Shown: positions 17,532 to 26,356 of the stretch, in pieces | Position numbering within the stretch: the stretch's first letter is position 1 | Layout: the number at the start of each line of letters is the position of its first letter | Assembly (NCBI RefSeq): GCF_029338195.1 | Contig: NZ_CP119779.1 | Coordinates: 1-64,000 of the forward strand | Reading direction: 5' to 3' | DNA: 64,000 nt | Origin: Haloarcula litorea | GTDB lineage: Archaea; Halobacteriota; Halobacteria; Halobacteriales; Haloarculaceae | The notes under the pieces: generated by a model | What the model saw: the letters and a program-made list of their open reading frames with translations, nothing else | What the model was told of the DNA's origin: nothing | Database searches by the model: none | Translations under genes and position numbers: made by a program

Positions 17532-18575
17532 ATGACATCCAAACGCTTCGTCCTCAAACGACTGCTGTTGCTCGTGCCCGTCCTCCTGGGCGTCGCGACG
17601 TTCGTCTTCGTCATCCTGCACCTCTCGCCGGGCGACCCGGCGCGGGTGATACTCGGACAGCGGGCGTCACAGGCCCGCGTGATCGAGCTCCGCCAGGAAC
17701 TCGGGCTGAACGACCCGCTGTACGTCCAGTACGGGCGGTTCCTGCTGGAGGCGGCGCAGTTCGACTTCGGCCAGTCCTACAAGGTCGCACAGGGCCAGTC
17801 GGTCCGGAGCGTGCTTGCCTCGCGGCTCCCCGTCACCATCGAACTGTCGCTGTACGGGCAGGCCATCGGACTGCTGCTCGGGCTCCCGCTTGGGGTCATC
17901 TCGGCGGTGAAACAGGACACGCTCGTCGACCACGGTGGCCGGATCGGCGCGCTCTCGGGCATCTCGATCCCCATCTACTGGTCGGGGCCGATGCTGATCC
18001 TGCTGTTCTCGACGTACCTCGGGCTCTTCCCGGCCAGCGGCCGAATCAGCTCGACCGTCTTCCTCGCCGACCACTGGCACCTGTTCGGCACGGAGCTCCC
18101 GCTGACCGGGATGGTGACCATCGACACGCTGTTGCTGGGCCGGCTGGACGCGTGGTTCTCGGCCGTCCGGCACCTGTTCCTGCCCTCTGTCACCATCGGC
18201 ATCTACTCGCTCGCGCTGATCTCGCGGATGATGCGGTCCTCGATGCTCGAAGTCGTCAGACAGGACTACATGCGGACCGCGCGGGCCAAGGGCCAGGGCG
18301 AGAAGATCACCATCACGAAACACGGCTTCCGGAACGCGCTCATCCCCGTCGTCACCGTCGTCGGCATCCAGTTCGGCACGCTGCTGGGCGGGGCCGTCCT
18401 CACCGAGACCGTGTTCGGCATCAACGGCATCGGGACCACCATCGTCGCCGCCATCAACGCGACGGACTACCCGCTGGTCCAGGGGACGGTCCTGACCTTC
18501 GCGCTGCTGTTCACCCTGGTGAACCTCGGCGTCGACATCACCTACAGCTACCTCGACCCCCGGATCCAACAGTGA
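17532..18575 (+). CDS. peptide-type ABC transporter permease (DppB family)
   Basis: This 347-residue membrane protein is the first channel subunit of the peptide importer. An N-terminal helix (LLLLVPVLLGVATFVFVI) is followed by the LSPGDPA loop that is typical of DppB. The C-terminal half carries the coupling EAA loop (RTARAKGQGE), and the end SYLDPRI is a standard DppB terminus. The ATG at 17532 gives the usual length. Only one base separates its stop from the next start. Confidence 0.92.
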   Translation: MTSKRFVLKRLLLLVPVLLGVATFVFVILHLSPGDPARVILGQRASQARVIELRQELGLNDPLYVQYGRFLLEAAQFDFGQSYKVAQGQSVRSVLASRLPVTIELSLYGQAIGLLLGLPLGVISAVKQDTLVDHGGRIGALSGISIPIYWSGPMLILLFSTYLGLFPASGRISSTVFLADHWHLFGTELPLTGMVTIDTLLLGRLDAWFSAVRHLFLPSVTIGIYSLALISRMMRSSMLEVVRQDYMRTARAKGQGEKITITKHGFRNALIPVVTVVGIQFGTLLGGAVLTETVFGINGIGTTIVAAINATDYPLVQGTVLTFALLFTLVNLGVDITYSYLDPRIQQ

Positions 18576-18576
18576 C

Positions 18577-19698
18577 ATGAGCACGGAAACGACCACCCAG
18601 ACGCCGTCCGAGGACCGCGGCCTCGTCGACCGCCTGCGCTCCTCGCAGTTCCTCTCGGAACTGTTCTCGAACCGCATCGCCCTGACCGGGATCGCCATCA
18701 TCGTCGCGATGGTCCTCATCGCGGTGTACGCGCGCCTGTTCCTCGACCTGCCGCCGCTGACCGATTCGCGGCTCGGCCAGGGGATACCGGATCGCGCCCC
18801 GCCCGGATGGGTCGGCCCGGCACCGGCCGACACCCACATCTTCGGGACCGACGCGGCCGCCCGCGACATCTTCAAGCGGACGCTGTACGGGGCCTGGATC
18901 GCGCTGAAGTTCGGGACCGTCGCCGTCGCCGCGTCGACGGTCGCCGGGATCGGCCTGGGGACGATCGCCGCCTACTACAGCGACGTCACCGACAACGTCA
19001 TCATGCGGGCGATGGACGTCCTGCTGGCGTTCCCGTCGCTGCTGCTCGCGCTCGCGCTGGTGTCGATCTTCGGGGCGGGGCTCTGGAAGGCCACGGCGGC
19101 GCTGATCCTCGTGTACACCCCGCGGTTCGCCCGCGTCGTCAGGGGGGCGGCGCTGAAGGTCCTCGAGGACGAGTACATCGAGGCGACGGAGGCGCTGGGC
19201 GCGAACGACGCCCGCGTCCTCGCTCGCCACGTCGTCCCGAACTCGCTGGCCCCGATCACCGTCCAGTCGACGCTGAACTTCGGGCTGGCCATCATCGACA
19301 TCGCGGCGCTGTCGTTCCTCGGGTTCGGTGCGCAGGCCGGCACGCCGTCGTGGGGCCTGATGCTCGCGAAGGGCGTCGAGAACGGCCTGCTCACCGGCAA
19401 GTGGTGGATGTCGGTGTTCCCGGGCCTGTTCCTCGCGGTGACGGTGCTTGGGTTCAATCTGCTGGGCGACGGGATGCGGGACGCGCTGGACCCGCGGATG
19501 CGGAAGCGGTCGACTGACCGATGCAGGCGGGCGTCGAGGCCGAGGGGCGGGACTGGGGCCTGCTGGCGAGGGCGACCGGCGTCGGCTTCGCCGCCGCCGT
19601 CCTGCTGTTCTACGGTCTCGTGGCGACGGGGTGGTCGCCCCGCGACGCCAGCGAACTCGTCTTCCCGCTGGCGGCGCTGCCGTTCTCGCTCGGCCTGA
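18577..19698 (+). CDS. peptide-type ABC transporter permease (DppC family), reading on past its natural end
   Basis: This is the second channel subunit of the peptide importer. It contains the N-terminal cytoplasmic segment, one helix, the DppC-type periplasmic loop with FGTDAAARDI, and five further helices with the coupling loop EATEALGAN. Homology ends at DALDPRMRKRS near position 19510. The frame then continues about 62 codons as Arg/Ser/Pro-rich sequence that is the shadow of the next gene. A TGA at 19515-19517 in the adjacent frame would give the expected end, so one base is probably missing shortly before it. The real protein is likely about 313 residues. Confidence 0.85.
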   Translation: MSTETTTQTPSEDRGLVDRLRSSQFLSELFSNRIALTGIAIIVAMVLIAVYARLFLDLPPLTDSRLGQGIPDRAPPGWVGPAPADTHIFGTDAAARDIFKRTLYGAWIALKFGTVAVAASTVAGIGLGTIAAYYSDVTDNVIMRAMDVLLAFPSLLLALALVSIFGAGLWKATAALILVYTPRFARVVRGAALKVLEDEYIEATEALGANDARVLARHVVPNSLAPITVQSTLNFGLAIIDIAALSFLGFGAQAGTPSWGLMLAKGVENGLLTGKWWMSVFPGLFLAVTVLGFNLLGDGMRDALDPRMRKRSTDRCRRASRPRGGTGACWRGRPASASPPPSCCSTVSWRRGGRPATPANSSSRWRRCRSRSA

Positions 19699-19874
19699 TC
19701 GGCTGGTCGACGGTGCTGCTGTCGGGGCGGGCCATCGAGACCTTCTCGACCGAGCTGGGGATCAGCGAGGGCTGGACCGTCGAGGGTGGTCGGCAGGGGA
19801 CGGCGCTACTGACGCTGTTCGGGCTGGGCGGGATGGTCGGGGCCGCCGTCGCCGGCGCGCCGTTCGGGGTCTGA
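19521..19874 (+). CDS. small haloarchaeal membrane protein (DUF7268-like)
   Basis: This 117-residue protein has three hydrophobic segments (about residues 16-36, 45-66 and 95-115), separated by an acidic loop. I know this kind of protein only as a conserved haloarchaeal hypothetical. It begins right after the permease genes, so it may be co-transcribed, but nothing in it indicates transport. It is convergent with the YihY-type gene, one base apart. Confidence 0.65.
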   Translation: MQAGVEAEGRDWGLLARATGVGFAAAVLLFYGLVATGWSPRDASELVFPLAALPFSLGLIGWSTVLLSGRAIETFSTELGISEGWTVEGGRQGTALLTLFGLGGMVGAAVAGAPFGV

Positions 19875-19875
19875 C

Positions 19876-20911
19876 TCACTCCTCGTCGGGCCACCACCGG
19901 AGCGTCAGCGACACCGAGTCGTCGAGCCCGAAGACGCCCGTCTCGCGGTCGACGGTGACCGACTGGGGGGCGACCAGGTCGACGGCGTCGTCGCCGACGC
20001 TCACACGTAGGTCGTCCCCGTTCCGGTCGAGGCGGTCGGCCAGTGCGTCCAGATCCGAGAGCAGCGCCGTCCGGTCGACGGCGGCTCGCTCCCTCGTCGC
20101 GTCGGCGGCGTCGCCGACGACCGGCTGGATGGACACGTCCTCAGAGCGGTTCGAGAGGACGGCGTTGACGACGGCCCCCAGCAGGACGATCAGTCCGCTG
20201 ACGTACAGCCACGTCAGGAGAAAGAGGATGCTGGCGACGAGGTTCTCGCCGGCTCCCCCGGCCTTGACCGCCGTGAACACGGCCTGGGCGACGGTGAGGC
20301 CGACGGCTGCGAAGGCGACGCCGGGCACGACCTCCAGGGGCGTCACGTCGGTGTCCGGGAAGACGTAGTACATCGGGTAGAAGACGACGAACAGCCCGAC
20401 TGCGACCGCGCCCCCGTCGAGCAGGCGTCCGAGCGGGCCGGGGACGGCGACGGAGATCGCTCCCCCGACGACGCTGACGGCGACGATGGCGATCGCGACC
20501 GTCGCCAGCAGGAGCAGGCCGTCGATCAGCTGGTCGGCGAACGTGTTCTCGCTGCCGGTCTCGTAGATGTCCGAGAAGGCGGTGTCCAGCCCGCGGAAGA
20601 TGCGCAGCGACCCCCAGACCAGAAAGCCCAGCCCCAGCAGTGAGACCGAGGCGTCCGCGCCCGCCAACCCCTCGCGGATGACCGCCGTCGACTGCTCGGT
20701 CAGGACGGCGGTCAGTGATGTCGACGATCGACTCGCGGAGCGTGACGTTCCGGGTCCGCTCGACGGCCGTCAGGACGAGCAAGAGGAGCGGGAGGATCGA
20801 GAGGAACGCGTGGTAGGCGATCGACCCAGCCATAAACGTGACCCGCTCTGTGCGGGCCTCGTGGACGACGGCGGTCCCGACCTCCCGCACCCGAGCGACG
20901 CGTTCGCGCAT
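19876..20911 (-). pseudogene. YihY/BrkB family inner membrane protein, one frameshift
   Basis: This encodes a six-helix membrane protein of the family once called ribonuclease BN or virulence factor BrkB; the true function is unresolved. The start at 20911 has a TATA box (GGATATACC on the plus strand, 20934-20942) 27 bases upstream. The first part (FMAGSIAYHAFLSILPLLLLVLT) is typical. Near 20717 an extra base shifts the frame, and the remainder from VLTEQS onward, through the GADASVSLLGLG helix and the PDTDVTPLEVVPG loop, is intact to 19876. The restored length is about 345 residues. A sequencing error is likely. Confidence 0.85.
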
Positions 20912-20933
20912 AGACGCCGTTCGACACGTCGCC

Positions 20934-20942
20934 GGATATACC
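20934..20942 (-). promoter_or_regulatory. TATA box of the YihY-type gene
   Basis: The minus strand reads GGTATATCC, centred 27 bases before the ATG at 20911, consistent with a leaderless mRNA. Confidence 0.5.
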
Positions 20943-21033
20943 CACCGCCCCGGGTCGTCCGGTCCCGGGGCACCGGCCGGCGAGCGGTCCGCTCTCGGGG
21001 GAACTTATGCCGCTCCGTCCCCTACCTGGGGCT

Positions 21034-21444
21034 ATGAGCGAACAACAGAGTGACCTCCCCGAGAACGACGAGGAGTGGCGCGAGCTCCTGACCGACGAGG
21101 AGTACCGCATCCTCCGCGAGGCGGACACGGAACCGCGGTTCAGCAGCGACCTGCTCGACGTAGAGGGCGAGGGCGTGTTCACCTGCGCCGGCTGCGGCGC
21201 GGAGCTGTTCGACAGCGACGAGAAGTTCGACTCCGAGACCGGCTGGCCGAGCTTCTGGGACGTCTACGAGGAGGGCAACATCGAGACGCGGCTCGACGAG
21301 AGCCACGGGATGCGACGGACGGAGGTCGTCTGTGCTAGCTGTGGCGGTCACCTCGGCCACGTCTTCGACGACGGGCCGGAGCCGACCGGCAAGCGCTACT
21401 GCATCAACGGCGCGGCGCTGGACTTCGAGAGCGGCGACGAGTGA
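21034..21444 (+). CDS. msrB: peptide-methionine (R)-S-oxide reductase
   Basis: This 136-residue enzyme repairs oxidised methionine (R-sulfoxide) in proteins. Zinc is held by two CxxC pairs, Cys51/54 and Cys100/103. The catalytic cysteine is Cys123 in the motif RYCINGAAL. The GWPSFW and GHLGHVF motifs that shape the active site are present. The ATG at 21034 is preferred over an ATG nine codons upstream because a TATA-like GAACTTATG ends 25 bases before it. A glutaredoxin-like gene is convergent ten bases away and may be a redox partner. Confidence 0.95.
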   Translation: MSEQQSDLPENDEEWRELLTDEEYRILREADTEPRFSSDLLDVEGEGVFTCAGCGAELFDSDEKFDSETGWPSFWDVYEEGNIETRLDESHGMRRTEVVCASCGGHLGHVFDDGPEPTGKRYCINGAALDFESGDE

Positions 21445-21454
21445 GCGACGGCCG

Positions 21455-21694
21455 TCAGGCGTAGCTCTCCTCGACGAACTCGAGGATGCGGTCGGACTCG
21501 GCCATCGTGACGCCGTAGTCGTCGTCGACCAGCACCGGCACCCCGCGCTGACCGGACACCTCCTTCACCTCGTCGCGGTCCGAGTGGAGCGCGTCGACCC
21601 AGATCGTGTCGTAGTCGACGCCGAGTTCGTCCAGTCGGTCGGCGACCTTCTCGCAGTACGGACAACCGTCCAGTTGGTAGAGCGTGCGACTCAT
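21455..21694 (-). CDS. glutaredoxin-like protein
   Basis: This 79-residue thioredoxin-fold protein has the dithiol active site CPYC at residues 11-14 and the cis-proline region GVPVLV near residue 50. The size and motif match small archaeal glutaredoxins. A natural role would be delivering electrons to reductases such as the neighbouring MsrB; that pairing is inferred from position. A TATA-like element around 21716-21724 stands about 26 bases before the start. Confidence 0.9.
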   Translation of the reverse strand: MSRTLYQLDGCPYCEKVADRLDELGVDYDTIWVDALHSDRDEVKEVSGQRGVPVLVDDDYGVTMAESDRILEFVEESYA

Positions 21695-21753
21695 AGCTGG
21701 GTCTGTGGACGGCTCGGAAAAGACGGTTGTGGTCGGGGGCGGCTACGAGTCCG

Positions 21754-22218
21754 TTACTCGTAGAGCCACGTCTCGTCGATCTGTTCCCACTCGACCAGCT
21801 CGTCCTCGTCGAAGAACAGCTCGATCTCCCGTTCGTTCGCGCCCTCGTCCTCGTGGTCGGAGCCGTGGATGACGTTCCGACCGAGGTCGAGGCCGTAGTC
21901 GCCGCGGATGGTACCGGGATCGGAGTCGGCCGGGTCGGTCTCGCCCATCATCTTGCGGACCTGTCGGGTGGCGTCCTGGCCCTCCCAGACCATCGCGAAC
22001 ACCGGACCGGACGTGATGAACTCGACCAGTCCGTCGAAGAACGGCTTGTCCTCGTGCTCGCCGTAGTGCTCCTCGGCGAGCTCCTGGTCGATCTGCATGA
22101 ACTTCCCGCCGACGAGCTTCAGGCCGCGGTCCTCGAACCGGGAGACGATCTCCCCGATGAGGCCGCGCTGGACGCCGTCGGGCTTGACCATCACGAAGGT
22201 GCGCTCGGTGTCGGACAT
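21754..22218 (-). CDS. ndk: nucleoside-diphosphate kinase
   Basis: This 154-residue enzyme equalises nucleoside di- and triphosphate pools by passing a phosphate through a histidine. The catalytic His118 is in NVIHGSD, and the N-terminal VMVKPDGV strand is canonical. It is the last gene of the L7Ae-S28e-L24e-Ndk operon; its ATG overlaps the L24e stop by one base. The acidic composition is typical of halophilic Ndk. Confidence 0.97.
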   Translation of the reverse strand: MSDTERTFVMVKPDGVQRGLIGEIVSRFEDRGLKLVGGKFMQIDQELAEEHYGEHEDKPFFDGLVEFITSGPVFAMVWEGQDATRQVRKMMGETDPADSDPGTIRGDYGLDLGRNVIHGSDHEDEGANEREIELFFDEDELVEWEQIDETWLYE

Positions 22219-22616
22219 CAGGCCTCGGCCTCCTCGGTCTCCTCGTCGTCGGCTTCCTCGTCGGCCGTCTCGTCCGTCTCCTCGTCGGCTTCCGCGGCCT
22301 CGTCAGCGCCGTCGTCGGCGTCGGCCTCGGACTCGCTCTCCGCCGACTCGGCGTCTTCGAGGTCGGGCGTCACGTCGCCGGCGTCGTCCTCGGGCGTCTC
22401 GTCCGGGACGGTGTCGTCGGCGGGCTGGTCCTCGCCCGCGGTGCCGCGGCCGGCCTCGGTCCACTCGAGGTTGCGGGCCTCCCGGCCCAGGTCGGCGTTG
22501 TTCTCGCACTTCGAGGAGCAGAAGTGGATCGTGCTGCCGTCGTTCCGGACGAACATCGTCCCCGTACCGGGTTCGATGTCCGCGCCGCAGTAGTCACATT
22601 CTCTCGTTCGGGGCAT
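22218..22616 (-). CDS. rpl24e: 50S ribosomal protein L24e with long acidic tail
   Basis: The first 60 residues are an L24e zinc protein (Cys pairs CDYC near residue 7 and CSSKC near residue 33) of the large ribosomal subunit. The remaining 70 or so residues are an almost pure Asp/Glu/Ala tail with no predicted fold, which roughly doubles the usual length. Acidic extensions of L24e occur in haloarchaea and may help solubility in high salt. It lies four bases after S28e. Confidence 0.92.
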   Translation of the reverse strand: MPRTRECDYCGADIEPGTGTMFVRNDGSTIHFCSSKCENNADLGREARNLEWTEAGRGTAGEDQPADDTVPDETPEDDAGDVTPDLEDAESAESESEADADDGADEAAEADEETDETADEEADDEETEEAEA

Positions 22617-22619
22617 CGG

Positions 22620-22847
22620 TTACTGACCTCCGATGGCGTCGGCCTCGCGGGCCGTCTCGCGGAGCTGGAGCACGTCGCCCTCTCGGACCGGGCCCAGCAC
22701 GTTCCGCGTGATGATGCGGCCCTGGTTCTCGCCCTCGCGGATGCGGCACTTGACCTGCATGGCCTCGCCGTGCATCCCGGTCTTGCCGACGATCTCGATG
22801 ACTTCGGCGGGCGTGGAACCGCTGTCTTCGGATTCCTCAGCGCTCAT
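22620..22847 (-). CDS. rps28e: 30S ribosomal protein S28e
   Basis: This 75-residue OB-fold protein sits near the mRNA exit of the small subunit. Conserved elements are [25 protein letters not shown] and the C-terminal READA. It has an acidic N-terminal extension. It lies between L7Ae (11 bases upstream) and L24e in a tightly packed operon. Confidence 0.95.
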   Translation of the reverse strand: MSAEESEDSGSTPAEVIEIVGKTGMHGEAMQVKCRIREGENQGRIITRNVLGPVREGDVLQLRETAREADAIGGQ

Positions 22848-22858
22848 CCGTGCTCACC

Positions 22859-23221
22859 TCAGCGGAGCTCCTCGACCTTGTCGGCGATGTCCTCGACGTC
22901 GGCCTCGGCGTCGCCGGCGTCGACGATGGCGGCGGCGGCCGAGCCGACCTCGAGGCCGGCGGCGTGACCGAGGTCGTCCTGCTGCTCGACGAAGATGAAG
23001 GGGACGCCCTTCTCGTCGGCCAGCTCGGGGATGTGCATCACGATCTCCTCGGGCTGGACGTCCTCGGCGACGTAGACGAGCTCGGCGGAGCCGCGCTCGA
23101 CGGCCTTGGTGGTCTCGTTGGTTCCTTTCTTCACGCTGCCTGTGTCTCGTGCGACCTCCAGCGCCTCGAGGGCGTCGTCCTCGAGGTCGGCCGGAACGTC
23201 GAAGTCTACGTATACTGGCAT
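22859..23221 (-). CDS. rpl7ae: 50S ribosomal protein L7Ae
   Basis: This 120-residue kink-turn binding protein acts in the large subunit, in box C/D and H/ACA guide particles and in RNase P. The RNA-binding KGTNETTKA motif is at residues 36-44, and the sequence closely resembles the Haloarcula protein. The ATG at 23221 is preferred to one four codons upstream because it matches the known Haloarcula N-terminus and follows an AGGAGGTG ribosome site. A structured leader precedes it that contains the kind of RNA motif this protein binds. Confidence 0.96.
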   Translation of the reverse strand: MPVYVDFDVPADLEDDALEALEVARDTGSVKKGTNETTKAVERGSAELVYVAEDVQPEEIVMHIPELADEKGVPFIFVEQQDDLGHAAGLEVGSAAAAIVDAGDAEADVEDIADKVEELR

Positions 23222-23380
23222 TTGTGTAGTCACCTCCTGTGCACGGGCTCAGGCTCCCCCGCCGTCGCGGGCGACCCCGCGGCGCATCACTGGGATGCGC
23301 GGAGTCCTGAGAAGGCTGGGAGCATCATCAACCCGGCACAGGCTGTACTCCAATCTGTGCCACCCGTGCTAAAAAGCGCT
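23222..23380 (-). promoter_or_regulatory. structured 5' leader and promoter of the L7Ae operon with kink-turn-like boxes
   Basis: A TATA-like element (CTTTTTAG on the minus strand, near 23370-23377) predicts a leader of about 125 bases. In it, CGGGT (23331-23335), TGATGAT (23324-23330) and GCTCCC (23318-23323) are matched by GGGAGC (23253-23258), CTGA (23249-23252) and GCCCG (23244-23248). That is an outer stem, box C, an inner stem, then the closing inner stem, box D and outer stem. Two further hairpins lie between. The ribosome site AGGAGGTG (23231-23238) is just below the closing stem. Confidence 0.5.
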
Positions 23381-23466
23381 TTCGAAGCCGCGGGCGCGTG
23401 CGAGCGGTCCACACGGGCCGCTGTCGGGACCGTCACGCCCATTTGCCACGCCGGCCCACGTCCGGT

Positions 23467-25716
23467 ATGGACCTCGCGCGGTCGCTGCGGGCGGAGGCGC
23501 GCCGGTCGAACGAGCGGCGCGTCCTCGTCCTCGCCGGCGATCCCGATCGGACCCGCAGGCGGGCCGCCGAGGCGCTCGACGCCGCGGACGTCCCGCGCGA
23601 GGGGACGACGCTGCTTGGTCCCGAGGGGGTCCTCGACTGCGAGCGCCACGAGCAGTCGCGCGCGAGCGAACTGCTCGGCCGGACCCGCACCGCCGTCGTC
23701 CTCGACGCCCACGGGGAACTCCGGCCGAACGCGCTCGGAACGGCCGTCGGGGCCGTCGACGGCGGCGGCCTGCTCCTCGTCCTGACTCCCTCGCTTTCCG
23801 AGTGGCCCGAGCGGCGCGACGCCTTCGACGAGACGCTCGCGGTCCCGCCGTTCGGCGTCGACGACGTGACCGGGCACTTCCGCCGACGGCTGGTCGAGAC
23901 GCTGCGGGCACACCGCGGGATCGCGGTCGTCGGCGTCCGGGCCGACGGCGACACCGTCGAGCGGGACGGCCTGACCGACCCGCCGCCCCGGCTCCCGCGT
24001 CGACCGCCGACCGCGCCCGCCGACGCCGCCTTCCGCCCCGAGACCTACGACGCGTGTCTCACGGACGACCAGGTGGCGGCCGTCCGCGCGTTCGAGACGC
24101 TCCGGGAGCCGGACGGGGCGGTCGTCGTCGAGGCCGACCGGGGGAGAGGGAAGTCCAGCGCCGCCGGCCTCGCGGCCGCGAACCTCGCGCTGGACGGCCG
24201 GGACGTCCTCGTGACCGCGCCGGGGTACCGGAGCGCCGCGGAGCTGTTCGCCCGCGCCGGTGCGTTGTTCGAGACGCTGGACGTCCCCGTCGTCAGGGAC
24301 CGCGACGACGCCCCACACGAGCTCCGCGTCGATCGGGAGGGCGGGGGCAGAATCCGGTTCGCGTCTCCCGCCGACGCCGTCGCCCTGCCGGGCGACCCCG
24401 ACGTCGTCGTCGTCGACGAGGCGGCCGCGCTCCCGGTCCGCCGACTGGAGTCGCTGCTCGCGGCCCCCGCCGTCGCGTTCACCACGACCGTCCACGGCTA
24501 CGAGGGCGCTGGCCGGGGGTTCTCGGTCCGGTTCCGCGACCGCCTCGCCGAGAGCGACCACGAGGTGACCGACGTGACGATGACGACGCCGATCCGCTAC
24601 GCCGACGCCGACCCGGTCGAGGTCTGGGCGTTCCGCGCGCTGTTGCTCGACGCCCGCCCGCCGGCCGACCAGCTGGTGCGCGACGCCACGCCCGAGTCCG
24701 TGCAGTACCGGCGACTCGACAGCGAGGAACTGCTGGGCGACGCGCACCTGCTCCGGGAGGCCTTCGGCCTGCTCGTGCTGGCCCACTACCGCACCGAGCC
24801 GTCGGACCTCGCGCGGCTGCTGGACGCCCCGAACCTCGCGGTCCGCGCGCTGACCGAAAACGGCCACGTCGTCGCCGTCGCGCTGCTGGCCCGGGAGGGC
24901 GGGCTGTCGGCGGCCACGCGGGCGGCGATGTACGAGGGCCAGCGCGTCCGCGGGAACATGGTGCCGGACGTGCTGACGACCCAGCTGCGCGACGAGGCGG
25001 CCGGCGTCCCGGTCGGCCAGCGGGTCCTGCGCATCGCCACCCACGCCGCCGTGCGCTCGCGCGGGCTCGGTTCCCGACTGCTGACCGAGGTCCGCCGGGA
25101 GTTCGAAGGCGAGGTCGACTGGCTCGGCGTCGGCTACGGCGCGACCCCCGAGCTGCTGCGGTTCTGGGGGGCCAACGGCTTCGGGACCGTCCACCTCTCG
25201 ACCGCCCGGAACGACACCAGCGGCGAGTACTCGGCGGTGATGCTCGATCCCCGCTCCGAGGCGGGCGAGGCGCTGGCAGCCCGCCACGCCGGCTGGTTCT
25301 GCGACCGCGCCGCCGCGGTGCTGTCGGACACGCTCGACGACTGCGACCCCGACGTAGTCCGGGCGACGCTGCGGACGGTGGACCGGACGCCCGACCTCGA
25401 CCTCTCGGCCTGGGAGTGGCGGCTCGTCGCCGGGGTCCCCGGGGGCGCGTCGATCCTCGACACGAACCCCGCGCCGTTCCGGGCGCTCGCGGTCCGCCAC
25501 CTCGTCGCGCCCGCCGATCCGGACGCCCTCGGCGACCGGGCCGAGCGGCTGCTCGTCCGGAAAGTGCTGCAGGCCCGCCCCTGGGAGCGTGTCGCCGACG
25601 AACTGGGGTTCGTCTCCCGCCGGCAGTGTATGCGCGCCCTGGGAGACGCCGTCGAAACGTTGACCCGCCTGTACGGCGATGCGTGGGTACAGGAGGAACT
25701 CGACCGCTTCACATGA
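23467..25716 (+). CDS. tmcA: tRNA(Met) cytidine acetyltransferase
   Basis: This 749-residue enzyme makes N4-acetylcytidine in RNA from acetyl-CoA, driven by ATP. In archaea the family can act on tRNA and widely on other RNAs. An N-terminal DUF1726 region precedes a helicase-like ATPase with P-loop DRGRGKSS near 225-232 and VVVDEAAAL near 316. A GNAT domain with the acetyl-CoA loop VRSRGLGSRL lies near 530, and a C-terminal tRNA-binding tail follows. The ATG at 23467 gives the usual start. Its TGA overlaps the next ATG (ATGA). Confidence 0.93.
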   Translation: MDLARSLRAEARRSNERRVLVLAGDPDRTRRRAAEALDAADVPREGTTLLGPEGVLDCERHEQSRASELLGRTRTAVVLDAHGELRPNALGTAVGAVDGGGLLLVLTPSLSEWPERRDAFDETLAVPPFGVDDVTGHFRRRLVETLRAHRGIAVVGVRADGDTVERDGLTDPPPRLPRRPPTAPADAAFRPETYDACLTDDQVAAVRAFETLREPDGAVVVEADRGRGKSSAAGLAAANLALDGRDVLVTAPGYRSAAELFARAGALFETLDVPVVRDRDDAPHELRVDREGGGRIRFASPADAVALPGDPDVVVVDEAAALPVRRLESLLAAPAVAFTTTVHGYEGAGRGFSVRFRDRLAESDHEVTDVTMTTPIRYADADPVEVWAFRALLLDARPPADQLVRDATPESVQYRRLDSEELLGDAHLLREAFGLLVLAHYRTEPSDLARLLDAPNLAVRALTENGHVVAVALLAREGGLSAATRAAMYEGQRVRGNMVPDVLTTQLRDEAAGVPVGQRVLRIATHAAVRSRGLGSRLLTEVRREFEGEVDWLGVGYGATPELLRFWGANGFGTVHLSTARNDTSGEYSAVMLDPRSEAGEALAARHAGWFCDRAAAVLSDTLDDCDPDVVRATLRTVDRTPDLDLSAWEWRLVAGVPGGASILDTNPAPFRALAVRHLVAPADPDALGDRAERLLVRKVLQARPWERVADELGFVSRRQCMRALGDAVETLTRLYGDAWVQEELDRFT

Positions 25717-26195
25717 TCCCCGAACTCGTCCTCGTCGCCCTCGCGTTCCTGTTGCTCGTCGCGGGCGTCGCCGGCAGTCTCGTCCCGCAGGTGCCCGGCG
25801 CGCCGCTGTCCGTCGCGGGCGTGCTCGTCTACTGGTGGGCCACCGGCGAGCCCGGCACCGTCCTGCTGGTCGTGCTGGTGCTGATCGGCGTCCTGACGTG
25901 GGTCGTCGACTTCGTCGGGGGCGCGGTCGCGGCCCGCGTCGGCGGCGCGTCGAACCTGACGGCCGTCGTCGCCGGCCTCGTCGGCCTCGTCCTGTTCTTC
26001 GTGACGGGGCCGCTGGGGATCATCCTCGGCGTCACCGCGACCGTCTTCGCCGTGGAGTTCTACCGCCAGCAGGACGCGAGGAAGGGGCTGAAGGCGGCGC
26101 TGGTGACCACCGCCGGGATGCTCGCCTCCGGGGTCGTGCAGGCGCTCCTGACCGGCTCCATCTTAGTGGCGATGGTCGGCGTCGCGCTGCTATGA
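25713..26195 (+). CDS. DUF456 family membrane protein
   Basis: This 160-residue protein has four to five hydrophobic segments and glycine-rich turns. DUF456 proteins are small inner membrane proteins of unknown function that contain glycine-zipper-like repeats. Here PQVPGAP and DFVGGAVAAR match what I expect of the family. Start and stop both overlap their neighbours by four bases, so translation is coupled to tmcA upstream and to the small zinc protein downstream. Confidence 0.82.
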   Translation: MIPELVLVALAFLLLVAGVAGSLVPQVPGAPLSVAGVLVYWWATGEPGTVLLVVLVLIGVLTWVVDFVGGAVAARVGGASNLTAVVAGLVGLVLFFVTGPLGIILGVTATVFAVEFYRQQDARKGLKAALVTTAGMLASGVVQALLTGSILVAMVGVALL

Positions 26196-26356
26196 CGGTC
26201 TGTGAGGAAGAGGGCTGCGAGAACGAGGCGGCGGTGGAGCTGCACGTGCCGTGGCGGGCGAACCTCGTGGTCTGCCCGGGTCACGCCCGCGTCTGGGCTC
26301 GGAAGGACGGCGTGGTTCCGGAACCCCTGGACGGCCACGAGGACGAGTGGCCCTAG
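26192..26356 (+). CDS. 54-residue zinc-finger-like protein
   Basis: This short soluble protein has the pattern Cys4-x4-Cys9 followed by CPGH at residues 28-31, which looks like a small CCCH zinc site, and an acidic Trp-Pro end. Its ATG overlaps the stop of the DUF456 gene, and codon use matches the neighbours, supporting that it is real. Small proteins of this pattern are common in haloarchaea; no function is known to me. Its end overlaps the end of the convergent GNAT gene by four bases. Confidence 0.7.
   Translation: MTVCEEEGCENEAAVELHVPWRANLVVCPGHARVWARKDGVVPEPLDGHEDEWP

Noticed and set aside
23287-25500. Long open frame on the minus strand opposite tmcA
   Set aside because: It is a shadow of the GC-rich tmcA codons: rich in Arg, Gly, Asp and Pro without domains, while the plus-strand frame has all TmcA motifs.
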